Below are positions 36,852 through 44,723 of a stretch of 48,199 bases of DNA, one piece after another; positions within the stretch are counted from its first letter, which is position 1, and every line of letters begins with the position of its first letter. Source of the stretch: Aquimarina muelleri DSM 19832 (GTDB lineage Bacteria; Bacteroidota; Bacteroidia; Flavobacteriales; Flavobacteriaceae). Below the pieces are notes generated by a model, which worked only from the letters and a program-made list of their open reading frames with translations, was not told the DNA's origin and did no database searches. Location of the stretch: the NCBI RefSeq assembly GCF_000430665.1, contig NZ_KE387189.1, positions 83,039-131,237 on the forward strand, read 5' to 3'. The translations under genes were made by a program, and so were the position numbers.

Positions 36852-38138
36852 ATGAAATTTAATCTGAGAAAAATAGCCTTAAAATCTGAGTTTTTGAAAA
36901 ATGTTGCTACTGTAATGACAGGTACAACTATTTCTTTAGTGATTTCTTTGGTATTAACACCAGTGCTTACTAGAAACTATTCTCCAGAGGATTTTGGGTT
37001 TTTGTTAGTCTATACAAGTATATTAATGATTTTTGGCACATTTTCTACAGGAAAATTTGAAAGAGTTATTCTTTTGCTAGAATCGGAAAAACATATTAAT
37101 AAAATTGTTTTTTTATCATCACTTACCTCTGTTATTGCAGGGATACTTCTTTTAGCTATATTATTTTTCGGAAAAACATTCTTTATTAATAAACTCTCTT
37201 TAGATATAACTTTGTATCACTGGTTATATTCTCTCCCAATATTATTAATATTTTATTCTTATTATACTGTTTTTATGGTAATCTCTAACTATAGAAGAGA
37301 GTATAAACAATTATCTATTACAAGAATTATTAGAACGTTATTAAGTATTACATTTAATATTATTTTTATTTTTTATTTTGGAGATGCAAGAGGACTAGTT
37401 TTAGGTGAATTTCTTGGTTATTTTAGCGCAACGATATATATTGTTTATGTAAATAGAAACTTTTTAATATTTGAGAGGGGTATTATTCAAAAATCTAAAG
37501 AATTAGCATTAAAATATAAAGAATTTCCCATTTACAATATTCCATCAGATTTTATAAATATGGGTTCCTCTCAAATGCCGGCTTTTTTTTTAACAAATTA
37601 TTTTGGGGCTAACGTTACTGGTTTTTACTCTTTAATGAAAAGAACTTTAGACGCTCCAATAGTATTGTTTTCTAATTCTGTACTTGAAGTTTTTAGACAG
37701 AAAGCGGCAGAACATTATATTAAAAAAGGAAATTGCAAAGAATTATTTGTTAAAACAGCTGGAAGTTTATCACTTCTTTCAATTTTACCATTTACAATAC
37801 TGTTTTTTTATGCCCCAGAATTGTTTTCTTTTGTCTTTGGTGATGGGTGGACGACTGCTGGAGAATATGCTAGAATTTTTTCGATTTATTACTATTTCAA
37901 ATTCATCTCTAGCCCATTAAGTTATATGTTCTATATTGCAGAGAAGCAGAAACAAGATTTTTTATTACATATTTATGTTTTTTGTTCAACCTTAATCATT
38001 CTGGTTTTACCAGAATTTTTTAGCTTATCAGACAAAGTTATATTGTGGATATATTGTGTCAATTTTATTTTAATTTATTTCACTTATTTTATCATTTCAC
38101 TTAAGTTATCGTTAGGACCAAATAAAAAAGAGGCATAG
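36852..38138 (+). CDS. Wzx-type oligosaccharide flippase
   Basis: A 428-residue inner-membrane protein with about 12 hydrophobic segments, of the polysaccharide export family related to MATE transporters. The N-terminal part (FLKNVATVMTGTTISLVISL, then LTPVLTRNYSPEDFGFLLVY) is typical: a first helix, then a short loop with Y-x-P-E-D-F-G. The C-terminal half continues with long helices (LSLLSILPFTILFFYAPELF and FVFGDGWTTAGEYARI). Such proteins move lipid-linked repeat units from the cytoplasmic to the periplasmic face. The stop codon abuts the ATG of the next gene with no spacer. Confidence 0.88.
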   Translation: MKFNLRKIALKSEFLKNVATVMTGTTISLVISLVLTPVLTRNYSPEDFGFLLVYTSILMIFGTFSTGKFERVILLLESEKHINKIVFLSSLTSVIAGILLLAILFFGKTFFINKLSLDITLYHWLYSLPILLIFYSYYTVFMVISNYRREYKQLSITRIIRTLLSITFNIIFIFYFGDARGLVLGEFLGYFSATIYIVYVNRNFLIFERGIIQKSKELALKYKEFPIYNIPSDFINMGSSQMPAFFLTNYFGANVTGFYSLMKRTLDAPIVLFSNSVLEVFRQKAAEHYIKKGNCKELFVKTAGSLSLLSILPFTILFFYAPELFSFVFGDGWTTAGEYARIFSIYYYFKFISSPLSYMFYIAEKQKQDFLLHIYVFCSTLIILVLPEFFSLSDKVILWIYCVNFILIYFTYFIISLKLSLGPNKKEA

Positions 38139-38756
38139 ATGAAGGTTATAAAAGAAATATTGTGGATGATTTTCAAAATCATTCCTTTTACACGTTGTTT
38201 TTATGAAACTAGAAATACACAAACACCAATAACTCTAAAATTTTGGTTTTTTCAAAAATTTTTAGGATTTAATAGAAAGGCATATTGGCCTGTTCATTTT
38301 ACAAGTATTATTGGTAATTATAAAAATATTTATGCAGGAATAGATACGGCACCAGGGTATTCTCCTGGATGCTATATTCAAGGAGGAGGTAAAGTGTATG
38401 TAGGAGACTATACCCAGATTGCACCTAATGTTGGTATTATTAGTGCTAACCATAATTTGCATGATACTAGAAAGCATGTAGCAGGAGAAGTACATATCGG
38501 GAAATATTGTTGGATAGGGATGAATGTGGTGATATTACCTAATGTGCGTATTGGAGATTTTACAATAGTTGCAGCAGGAGCAGTAGTTACCAAGCCTTTT
38601 CCTGAAGGGTATTGTGTTTTGGCAGGTAATCCTGCCAAAGTAATTAAATCTTTAGATAGGGAAAAATGTGTTCCTTTTTACAATGATTATGAATATAATG
38701 GGTATGTGAAAAAGAAAAATTTTAAAGTATTTCGAAAGAAAAAACTGAATATTTAA
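38139..38756 (+). CDS. Hexapeptide-repeat acyltransferase
   Basis: A 205-residue left-handed beta-helix enzyme, probably O- or N-acetylating a sugar of the repeat unit. Hexapeptide motifs occur from about residue 50 (SIIGNYKNIYAGIDTAPGYS, GGGKVYVGDYTQIAPNVGI). HNLHDTRKHVAGEVHIG contains the likely catalytic His, and GMNVVILPNVRIGDFTIVAA, VVTKPFPEG and AGNPAKVIKSL form the usual end. The substrate cannot be read from sequence. It starts directly after the wzx stop codon and is 21 bases before the hisH-like gene. Confidence 0.85.
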   Translation: MKVIKEILWMIFKIIPFTRCFYETRNTQTPITLKFWFFQKFLGFNRKAYWPVHFTSIIGNYKNIYAGIDTAPGYSPGCYIQGGGKVYVGDYTQIAPNVGIISANHNLHDTRKHVAGEVHIGKYCWIGMNVVILPNVRIGDFTIVAAGAVVTKPFPEGYCVLAGNPAKVIKSLDREKCVPFYNDYEYNGYVKKKNFKVFRKKKLNI

Positions 38757-38777
38757 AGTATAGGAGAAACAATCTAG

Positions 38778-39386
38778 ATGATAACAATAGTAGATTATAA
38801 AGTTGGAAACTTAGGGTCAATTCAGAATATGCTCAAAAAAATTGGAACACCATCTGAAATTACTTCTGATCCAAATAAAATTTCCTCCGCAACAAAATTA
38901 ATTTTGCCTGGGGTAGGTGCATTTGATTCAGGGATAGAAAACCTAAAAAAGTACAATTTATGGAGTGTTTTGAATGAAAAAGTAATAACAGAAAAAATAC
39001 CAGTATTAGGAATTTGTTTGGGATCACAATTACTTTGCGAGAGTAGCGAGGAAGGTAAAGAAAAAGGTTTTGGCTGGATTAAAGCTAAAGTGAAGAAGTT
39101 TGAGTTTGAAAACAAATCATTTAAAGTACCACATATAGGGTGGAATTATACAACATTGCAAAAAAATAGTAAACTATTTGAAGATATGTATGAAGATCCT
39201 AAATTTTATTTTGTGCATTCATTTTACATGGATGTTAAAGATGAGTCGAGTTTAACCAAAACAAACTATAATTTTAATTTTGATTCCTCAGTAGAAAAGG
39301 ATAATATAATAGGTGTACAATTTCATCCTGAAAAAAGCCATAAATTTGGTATGAAATTATTAGAAAATTTTGTCAAACATTTCTAA
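38778..39386 (+). CDS. hisH: HisH-type glutamine amidotransferase of the polysaccharide locus (HisH2-like)
   Basis: A 202-residue class I glutaminase that releases ammonia from glutamine. The triad is intact: C80 in LGICLGSQLL, H183 and E185 in QFHPEKS; the start ITIVDYKVGNLGSIQNMLKK is typical of HisH. In histidine synthesis HisH works with HisF, but here it is embedded between polysaccharide genes, directly before a HisF-like gene that has lost a catalytic Asp and a WbpG-like amidotransferase. In Pseudomonas aeruginosa O5 the equivalent trio installs an acetamidino group on a B-band O-antigen uronic acid. I therefore read it as ammonia supply for sugar modification. Confidence 0.9.
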   Translation: MITIVDYKVGNLGSIQNMLKKIGTPSEITSDPNKISSATKLILPGVGAFDSGIENLKKYNLWSVLNEKVITEKIPVLGICLGSQLLCESSEEGKEKGFGWIKAKVKKFEFENKSFKVPHIGWNYTTLQKNSKLFEDMYEDPKFYFVHSFYMDVKDESSLTKTNYNFNFDSSVEKDNIIGVQFHPEKSHKFGMKLLENFVKHF

Positions 39387-39389
39387 ATT

Positions 39390-40154
39390 ATGGCACTTAA
39401 ACGAATTATTCCTTGTTTATTATTGAGAGATAACGGACTTGTTAAAACAATTAAATTCAAAAACCCAACATATATAGGAGATCCTATAAATGCAGTAAAA
39501 ATTTTTAATGAAAAGGAGGTAGATGAATTAGTATTTCTTGATATAGACGCAACTAAAAATGAGAAAGAACCACCATATGAATTGATTCGGGATATTGCAA
39601 CAGAATGCTTTATGCCTTTTTGTTATGGAGGAGGTATTACAAATGTTGAACAAATACGAAGACTAATTGCTTCAGGCGCAGAGAAAGTTGCTATTAATTC
39701 TGCGGCTTATCATAACCCACAATTAATTAAAGAAGCGGCATCTATTTTTGGGAGTTCTACTATAGTTGGATCAATAGATTACAAAAAAAACGTATTCGGA
39801 AAATATACTGTGTATATTAATGGAGGAAAAAAGAACATAAAAAAGCATCCAGTGGTATATGCTAAAGAATTGGAAAAACTTGGAGCTGGAGAAATATTTT
39901 TAAATTCTATAGAGAAAGATGGATGTATGCAAGGCTATGATATTGTGATGATTAAAGAAGTGGTAGACGCAGTTTCTATACCAGTAATCGCATCTGGTGG
40001 TGCTGGTAAGATCTCACATTTTAAAGAAGCTTTTCAAGAAGGAAAAGCATCTGCACTTGCAGCAGGTAGTCTATTTGTCTTTCAAGGAAGAAAGAAAGGT
40101 GTATTGATCTCATATCCATCGCCAAAAGACATTAGAAGCATCATAAATGAATAA
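39390..40154 (+). CDS. hisF: HisF-like partner subunit of the polysaccharide locus (HisF2-like)
   Basis: A 254-residue TIM-barrel protein of the HisF family. The start KRIIPCLLLRDNGLVKTIKF aligns with the KRIIxCLDVKDG start of true HisF, but the catalytic Asp (D11 in Thermotoga maritima) is Leu here; the second catalytic Asp (D130) is kept in GSIDYKK. The phosphate-binding loops ASGGAGKISHF and AAGSLF are present. Loss of D11 argues against cyclase activity in histidine synthesis and for a role as an ammonia channel between HisH and the WbpG-like protein. It is 3 bases after hisH and overlaps the next gene by 8 bases if that gene starts at 40147. Confidence 0.9.
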   Translation: MALKRIIPCLLLRDNGLVKTIKFKNPTYIGDPINAVKIFNEKEVDELVFLDIDATKNEKEPPYELIRDIATECFMPFCYGGGITNVEQIRRLIASGAEKVAINSAAYHNPQLIKEAASIFGSSTIVGSIDYKKNVFGKYTVYINGGKKNIKKHPVVYAKELEKLGAGEIFLNSIEKDGCMQGYDIVMIKEVVDAVSIPVIASGGAGKISHFKEAFQEGKASALAAGSLFVFQGRKKGVLISYPSPKDIRSIINE

Positions 40155-41283
40155 CAAAATTGATGAAGTTATGGAGTATAAAATTTGTAAACGGTGTATT
40201 ATGGACACCACAGATCCTGAAATTACTTTTAGTAAAGAAGGATACTGTAATCATTGTATCGATGCTTTTGAAAAAGCAAAAATAGAATGGTTCCCTAATG
40301 AAGAGGGAGAGAAAAGGCTTCAAGAAATAACAAAAAAAATAAAAAAAGAAACTAAGAATAAAGAATACGACTGTATTATTGGACTAAGCGGGGGAATAGA
40401 TAGTTCTTATCTGGCGTATATGTTAGTCAAAAAATTAAAGTTAAGACCCCTGGTAGTGCATATTGATTGTGGATGGAATTCAGAGCAAGCAGTAAGGAAT
40501 ATAGAAAATATCGTAAAGAAATTAGATTTAGATCTTCATACGCATGTAGTAGATTGGCAAGAAATGAAAGATTTACAACTAGCATATTTTAAAGCAAATA
40601 TTGCAAATCAAGATGTTCCTCAAGATCATGCTATATTTGGAGCTTTATATTCTTACGCTGTAAAAAATAATATTCGTTACGTTTTTAATGGCTCTAATTT
40701 TGCTACAGAGTCTATTTTGCCAAAGGCATGGGGTTATAATGCATTGGATTATAAGAATCTCAAGGGTATTCATAAAACCTTTGGAACTATAAAATTAAAA
40801 AAATATCCATACGTAACTTTTTTTAAGAGGTATGTTTACTTTCCGTATATACGCAAAATGAAAATTGTAATGCCACTTAATTTAATGGATTACGATAAAC
40901 AAAAGGCTATAGAAATAATGCAAAATGAATTAGATTGGGAATATTACGGAGGGAAACATCATGAATCTCGTTTCACCAAATATTTTCAGGCACGTTATTT
41001 ACCTACAAAATTTGGTTATGATAAAAGAAGAGCTCATTTGTCTAGTTTAATAGTATCAGGTCAATTAACTAGAGAGGAGGCATTGAAAGAGATGGAAACA
41101 GAAATATATTCTAATAACTCTTATATCGATGATATGGAATATATAGCAAAAAAACTAGGTGTATCGTTAGAAGAATTTCAGAAAATAATAAACTCTCCAA
41201 ATAAAACATATAAAGATTATCCTAATAATGAAGACTTATTTAGGCTAGCTTATAAAATTAAAGATAAATTATTTTTTAAATAA
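40147..41283 (+). CDS. WbpG/PseA-like N-acetyl sugar amidotransferase
   Basis: A 378-residue ATP pyrophosphatase-type enzyme that makes an acetamidino group from an N-acetyl group on a nucleotide sugar. Two CxxC pairs (C14/C17 in CKRC and C34/C37 in CNHC) form a probable zinc site, and the PP-loop SGGIDS is at residues 81-86. Further marks are FNGSNFATESILPKAWGYN and YYGGKHHESRFTKYFQ, typical of the WbpG group. The ATG at 40171 (MEYKICKRC) is an alternative start that would remove the overlap with hisF and is closer to the family N-terminus. With HisH/HisF it makes a complete amidination module. Confidence 0.9.
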   Translation: MNNKIDEVMEYKICKRCIMDTTDPEITFSKEGYCNHCIDAFEKAKIEWFPNEEGEKRLQEITKKIKKETKNKEYDCIIGLSGGIDSSYLAYMLVKKLKLRPLVVHIDCGWNSEQAVRNIENIVKKLDLDLHTHVVDWQEMKDLQLAYFKANIANQDVPQDHAIFGALYSYAVKNNIRYVFNGSNFATESILPKAWGYNALDYKNLKGIHKTFGTIKLKKYPYVTFFKRYVYFPYIRKMKIVMPLNLMDYDKQKAIEIMQNELDWEYYGGKHHESRFTKYFQARYLPTKFGYDKRRAHLSSLIVSGQLTREEALKEMETEIYSNNSYIDDMEYIAKKLGVSLEEFQKIINSPNKTYKDYPNNEDLFRLAYKIKDKLFFK

Positions 41284-41318
41284 GATTAATAAAGATTTTA
41301 GTTTGAAATCTATAGAAT

Positions 41319-42401
41319 ATGAAAATTGTAACAATAATAGGGGCACGTCCTCAATTTATAAAAGCGGCAACGGTTTCTAGAGAAATAAATAACGTTGAAA
41401 ATGTTAAAGAAATATTAGTTCATACAGGTCAACATTTTGATAGTAATATGTCTGATGTTTTCTTTGAAGAGATGGAAATTCCAAAACCAGATTATTATCT
41501 GGGTGTTGGAGGAGGAAATCATGGAAATCAAACAGGTAAAATGCTTATAAAAATTGAAGAAGTTCTTTTGAAAGAGAAGCCAGATTGGGTATTAGTTTAT
41601 GGAGATACTAATAGTACGTTAGCCGGAGCTTTAGCTGCCGTAAAGTTACATATCCCGTTAGCTCACATAGAGGCAGGATTGAGATCTTTTAACAGAAGAA
41701 TGCCCGAAGAGATTAATAGGGTTTTAACAGATCAAATTTCTACTATTCTGTTTACACCCACGAAAATCGCGGATATTAATTTAAATAATGAGGGAGTTTC
41801 AGAAAACATAATTGTAAATGTAGGCGATGTGATGTTGGATGCATCTTTATTTTACTTAAAGAAAGCAGAAGAAAAAAGCACTATTTTAAAAGATTTAAGT
41901 CTAGAAAAAGGAAATTTTGTATTAAGTACGATTCATAGAGCAAACAATACAGATAATATAAATAGACTTAAGATTATTTTTGAAAATCTTGAGAGAGTAG
42001 CAAATAGCGATTTGATTGTATTACCACTTCATCCTAGAACTAAAAAATCACTATTAGAAATTAATTTTGATTTTAATTCTTCCAAAATTAAATTTATAGA
42101 GCCGATAGGTTACCTAGACATGGTTATACTTCAAAAAAACTGTAAATTGATAATTACAGATTCTGGAGGAGTACAAAAAGAAGCTTATTTTCATAAGAAG
42201 CCTTGTATTACTTTAAGAAATGAAACAGAATGGGTAGAATTAGTTGATAAAGGATATAATTTTTTATGGAATGAAAATATTGATCTTATTGAATTAATTA
42301 ATAAAGTGGAATATTTAGAATTTGATGATACAGAATATTTATATGGAAATGGAGATGCATCCAAAAAAATAGTTAATAAATTATCTATGATTCAGGTATG
42401 A
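41319..42401 (+). CDS. Non-hydrolysing UDP-sugar 2-epimerase (WbpI-like; WecB family)
   Basis: A 360-residue enzyme of the UDP-N-acetylglucosamine 2-epimerase family. Motifs are IGARPQFIKAATVSR, LVHTGQHFDSNMS, VYGDTNSTLAGALAA, HIEAGLRSFNRRMPEEINR and ITDSGGVQKEAYF with the Glu of TEWVEL. Classical WecB converts UDP-GlcNAc to UDP-ManNAc; WbpI converts UDP-GlcNAc3NAcA to UDP-ManNAc3NAcA. The WbpB- and WbpD-like genes upstream favour the WbpI role, but the sequence alone cannot separate the two by eye. Its stop overlaps the next start (ATGA), so the glycosyltransferase is translationally coupled. Confidence 0.88.
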   Translation: MKIVTIIGARPQFIKAATVSREINNVENVKEILVHTGQHFDSNMSDVFFEEMEIPKPDYYLGVGGGNHGNQTGKMLIKIEEVLLKEKPDWVLVYGDTNSTLAGALAAVKLHIPLAHIEAGLRSFNRRMPEEINRVLTDQISTILFTPTKIADINLNNEGVSENIIVNVGDVMLDASLFYLKKAEEKSTILKDLSLEKGNFVLSTIHRANNTDNINRLKIIFENLERVANSDLIVLPLHPRTKKSLLEINFDFNSSKIKFIEPIGYLDMVILQKNCKLIITDSGGVQKEAYFHKKPCITLRNETEWVELVDKGYNFLWNENIDLIELINKVEYLEFDDTEYLYGNGDASKKIVNKLSMIQV

Positions 42402-43534
42402 AAATAGCATATGTATGTGTTTTAGACTTAGATAAATATGAAGGAGTGAGTAAAAAAATATTCTCTCAAGTTAATCAGTGGATAGAATATGGCCATAATG
42501 TAAGATTATTTTGTAAAATAAATTCTATAAATAAAATAGAAAAGTCATCGTTATCAAAATTAAAAAATCAAAATGTCAGTTTCTTTTTTAATGATAGATC
42601 TAATACAAAAAATATAATCTCAAATTGGTTAGGGAATGAATCTATATATGATGAAATATATAAGTCTTTAATTGATTTTAACCCAGACATAGTATATTAT
42701 AGAAGTAGCTTCACTCTTCCATTTTTCTTAAAAATAAATAAAAACTTTAAGTCAGTTGTAGAAATTAATACTATTGAAAAAAAAGAATATAAGATTCTAG
42801 CAAAAGATAGCTTAAGTTATTTTTTAAAATATCTTTACTTTTTGCTTACCATTAAAATGAAATTTAATAATGTTAATGGATTTGTAGCGGTCACGACAGA
42901 AATTGCAAATGAATTAGAACGAGATTTTTTAAATATAAAAACTTTTGTGGTTCCTAATTCCATTGACCTAGAAAACAAGGAGAGATATCATAATGTAGAT
43001 ACAGATGGACATCCAAATGCAGTTTTTTTAGGTACTCCAAATTTACCTTGGCATGGTTTAGATATTATTTTAGAACTTGCAAAAAAAATACCATCAATCA
43101 AGTTTCATATAATTGGATTTAAATCAATTGAAATTGAAAAAGAAATAGATAATGTAATAACTTATGGTTACTTAAATAAAAAGGAATATTCTAAAGTTTT
43201 AGAAAAGTGTGATTTTGCTATTGGTTCCTTGGCAATGTATAGAAATCATATGAATGAAGCGTGTCCTTTAAAAATCAGAGAATATCTAGCTTTTGGGTTG
43301 CCGATTATTATCTCATTTAAAGAAACGGCTTTTGAGTTAAGCAATTATCCTGATTGGGTGTTAAGATTACCTAATAATAGAAAAGAAATTATTGATTCTC
43401 ATGAGAAAATTAAAGCTTTTGCTCATAAATTTAAAGGTAAAAAAATTCCTATAGATGAGGTTTATACTTACATAAGTACCGAAATAGTTGAAAACAAAAG
43501 GTTAAATTTTTTTAATAATATAATTAATGAATAA
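42398..43534 (+). CDS. Glycosyltransferase family 4 protein
   Basis: A 378-residue GT-B fold glycosyltransferase, predicted to add one sugar to the lipid-linked repeat unit in the cytoplasm. The N-terminal domain starts MKIAYVCVLDLDKYEGVSKK; the C-terminal domain has VFLGTPNLPWHGLDIILELA, KFHIIGFKS and the EX7E-type motif in EACPLKIREYLAFGLPII, the donor-binding site of GT4 enzymes. Donor and acceptor are unknown. It overlaps the epimerase gene by four bases. It is the only obvious glycosyltransferase in the locus within the window. Confidence 0.87.
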   Translation: MKIAYVCVLDLDKYEGVSKKIFSQVNQWIEYGHNVRLFCKINSINKIEKSSLSKLKNQNVSFFFNDRSNTKNIISNWLGNESIYDEIYKSLIDFNPDIVYYRSSFTLPFFLKINKNFKSVVEINTIEKKEYKILAKDSLSYFLKYLYFLLTIKMKFNNVNGFVAVTTEIANELERDFLNIKTFVVPNSIDLENKERYHNVDTDGHPNAVFLGTPNLPWHGLDIILELAKKIPSIKFHIIGFKSIEIEKEIDNVITYGYLNKKEYSKVLEKCDFAIGSLAMYRNHMNEACPLKIREYLAFGLPIIISFKETAFELSNYPDWVLRLPNNRKEIIDSHEKIKAFAHKFKGKKIPIDEVYTYISTEIVENKRLNFFNNIINE

Positions 43535-43584
43535 TTTTTTTAAAGATTTATTATTTTAAGATATTAATATTCCAAAAATAAGTT

Positions 43585-44694
43585 TTGAGAACAACTCTAT
43601 TTAAATCACTTTATATTGTATTATTAATTGGGTTGATAACATTTTCTCAAAACCCTTTATTTAATATTTTTTTCGAATTTTTTCTTTTATTAATGACTTT
43701 TTTTAGTCTAGGGAGAATTGTAATAAATAAGCAGATTGCAGGATTTTTATTGGTTAATATAATCTACGTATTTTCTAGTTTTTTTTATTCGGTTTTTTTT
43801 AAAGGAGATCATATTCTTGATTTTCTATTAGTCTACAAAATATTTTTTTATTTCTTTTTTATTTCTTTTTTGACGGGTAAATATTTTTTGGAAAAAAAGG
43901 ATTTTTCAAGATTTTTCAAGATCATATTATTAATATTTTTCATCAAATATTTAATAAGCCTTCTTGTTTTTAACAATACTAGACCAATATTGTTTTACGA
44001 AAACAACTTTGAAATTATGTTTTTATCATTGTTGTTTTACTTATACTATATCCTCAATGGTAAAGTTCACTTTGTATATCAATTTTTGTTATCTTCTATA
44101 TTTCTAATCTCAGGATCAAGATCAGGACTCTTAATTTTATTTTTTGTTTTAGCTATTGTTAATTATAGGCTTATTATTAAAAGAATCTTTTTTATAATAC
44201 CAATATTTCTATCTCTATTGTTTATTACAATCTTTATTTTGGAGCAAAGAACAGGAGGAGCACCTTTCGAAATAGAATCAATTGATCGTTTTAAGTTTAT
44301 GTTAGTTTTTATTGATGAAACAAAAGAATGGTCTTTTCTTAAATTTCTAATTGGTTCAGATAGGATTTCAGCTTTAAGCGAAGGAGCGTGTATTGAATTA
44401 GGGTATTATGAGAGTTTATTTAGCTTTAAGAATAATGGAGATTGCTATTCTGTAATATTGCATTCCTACTTGCTAAGAGTTATATATGATCATGGAGTGC
44501 TAGGGTTTATATTTATAATTGGATTCATTTATAAAATTCTCCGTTCATCAGGATATAGTTATATAAATATAATTGTAGTTCTAGGAATTGTTATGATAAA
44601 TGGATTATCTGTTTCGTCTTTTAATAGTATTTATTTTATTTTAGGCTTACTGTTTTTTATCATAATAAAAAACAGTAAGCCTAAAATAAATTAG
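43585..44694 (+). CDS. Wzy-like O-antigen polymerase (TTG start)
   Basis: A 369-residue, very hydrophobic inner-membrane protein with about 10 helices. The segment LISGSRSGLLILFFVLAIVN and the loop-helix HSYLLRVIYDHGVLGFIFII are typical of Wzy polymerases and related ligases. Wzy joins repeat units in the periplasm. No ATG is available near the N-terminus: an in-frame stop lies at 43579-43581 and the first plausible start is TTG at 43585, while the first internal Met would delete the first membrane helix. A perfect 26-bp hairpin (44635-44690) occupies the last codons. The locus position after the glycosyltransferase and wzx fits the role; the family is defined by topology, so the call is moderate. 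Confidence 0.75.
   Translation: MRTTLFKSLYIVLLIGLITFSQNPLFNIFFEFFLLLMTFFSLGRIVINKQIAGFLLVNIIYVFSSFFYSVFFKGDHILDFLLVYKIFFYFFFISFLTGKYFLEKKDFSRFFKIILLIFFIKYLISLLVFNNTRPILFYENNFEIMFLSLLFYLYYILNGKVHFVYQFLLSSIFLISGSRSGLLILFFVLAIVNYRLIIKRIFFIIPIFLSLLFITIFILEQRTGGAPFEIESIDRFKFMLVFIDETKEWSFLKFLIGSDRISALSEGACIELGYYESLFSFKNNGDCYSVILHSYLLRVIYDHGVLGFIFIIGFIYKILRSSGYSYINIIVVLGIVMINGLSVSSFNSIYFILGLLFFIIIKNSKPKIN
44635..44690. repeat. Perfect 26-bp inverted repeat at the 3' end of the wzy-like gene
   Basis: Arms 44635-44660 and 44665-44690 pair without mismatch around a CATA loop. The repeat ends two bases before the stop codon. Because no T-run follows on either strand and the GC core is in the middle of the stem, it is not a standard rho-independent terminator. 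It may act on mRNA stability, attenuation or as a scar of a mobile element. Confidence 0.85.
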
Positions 44695-44723
44695 GTAACA
44701 AAATATAATATTTGAATTAAATT

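Noticed and set aside
38778..40154. hisH and hisF as part of a histidine operon
   Set aside because: No other his genes are adjacent, the neighbours are polysaccharide genes and HisF lacks the first catalytic Asp.
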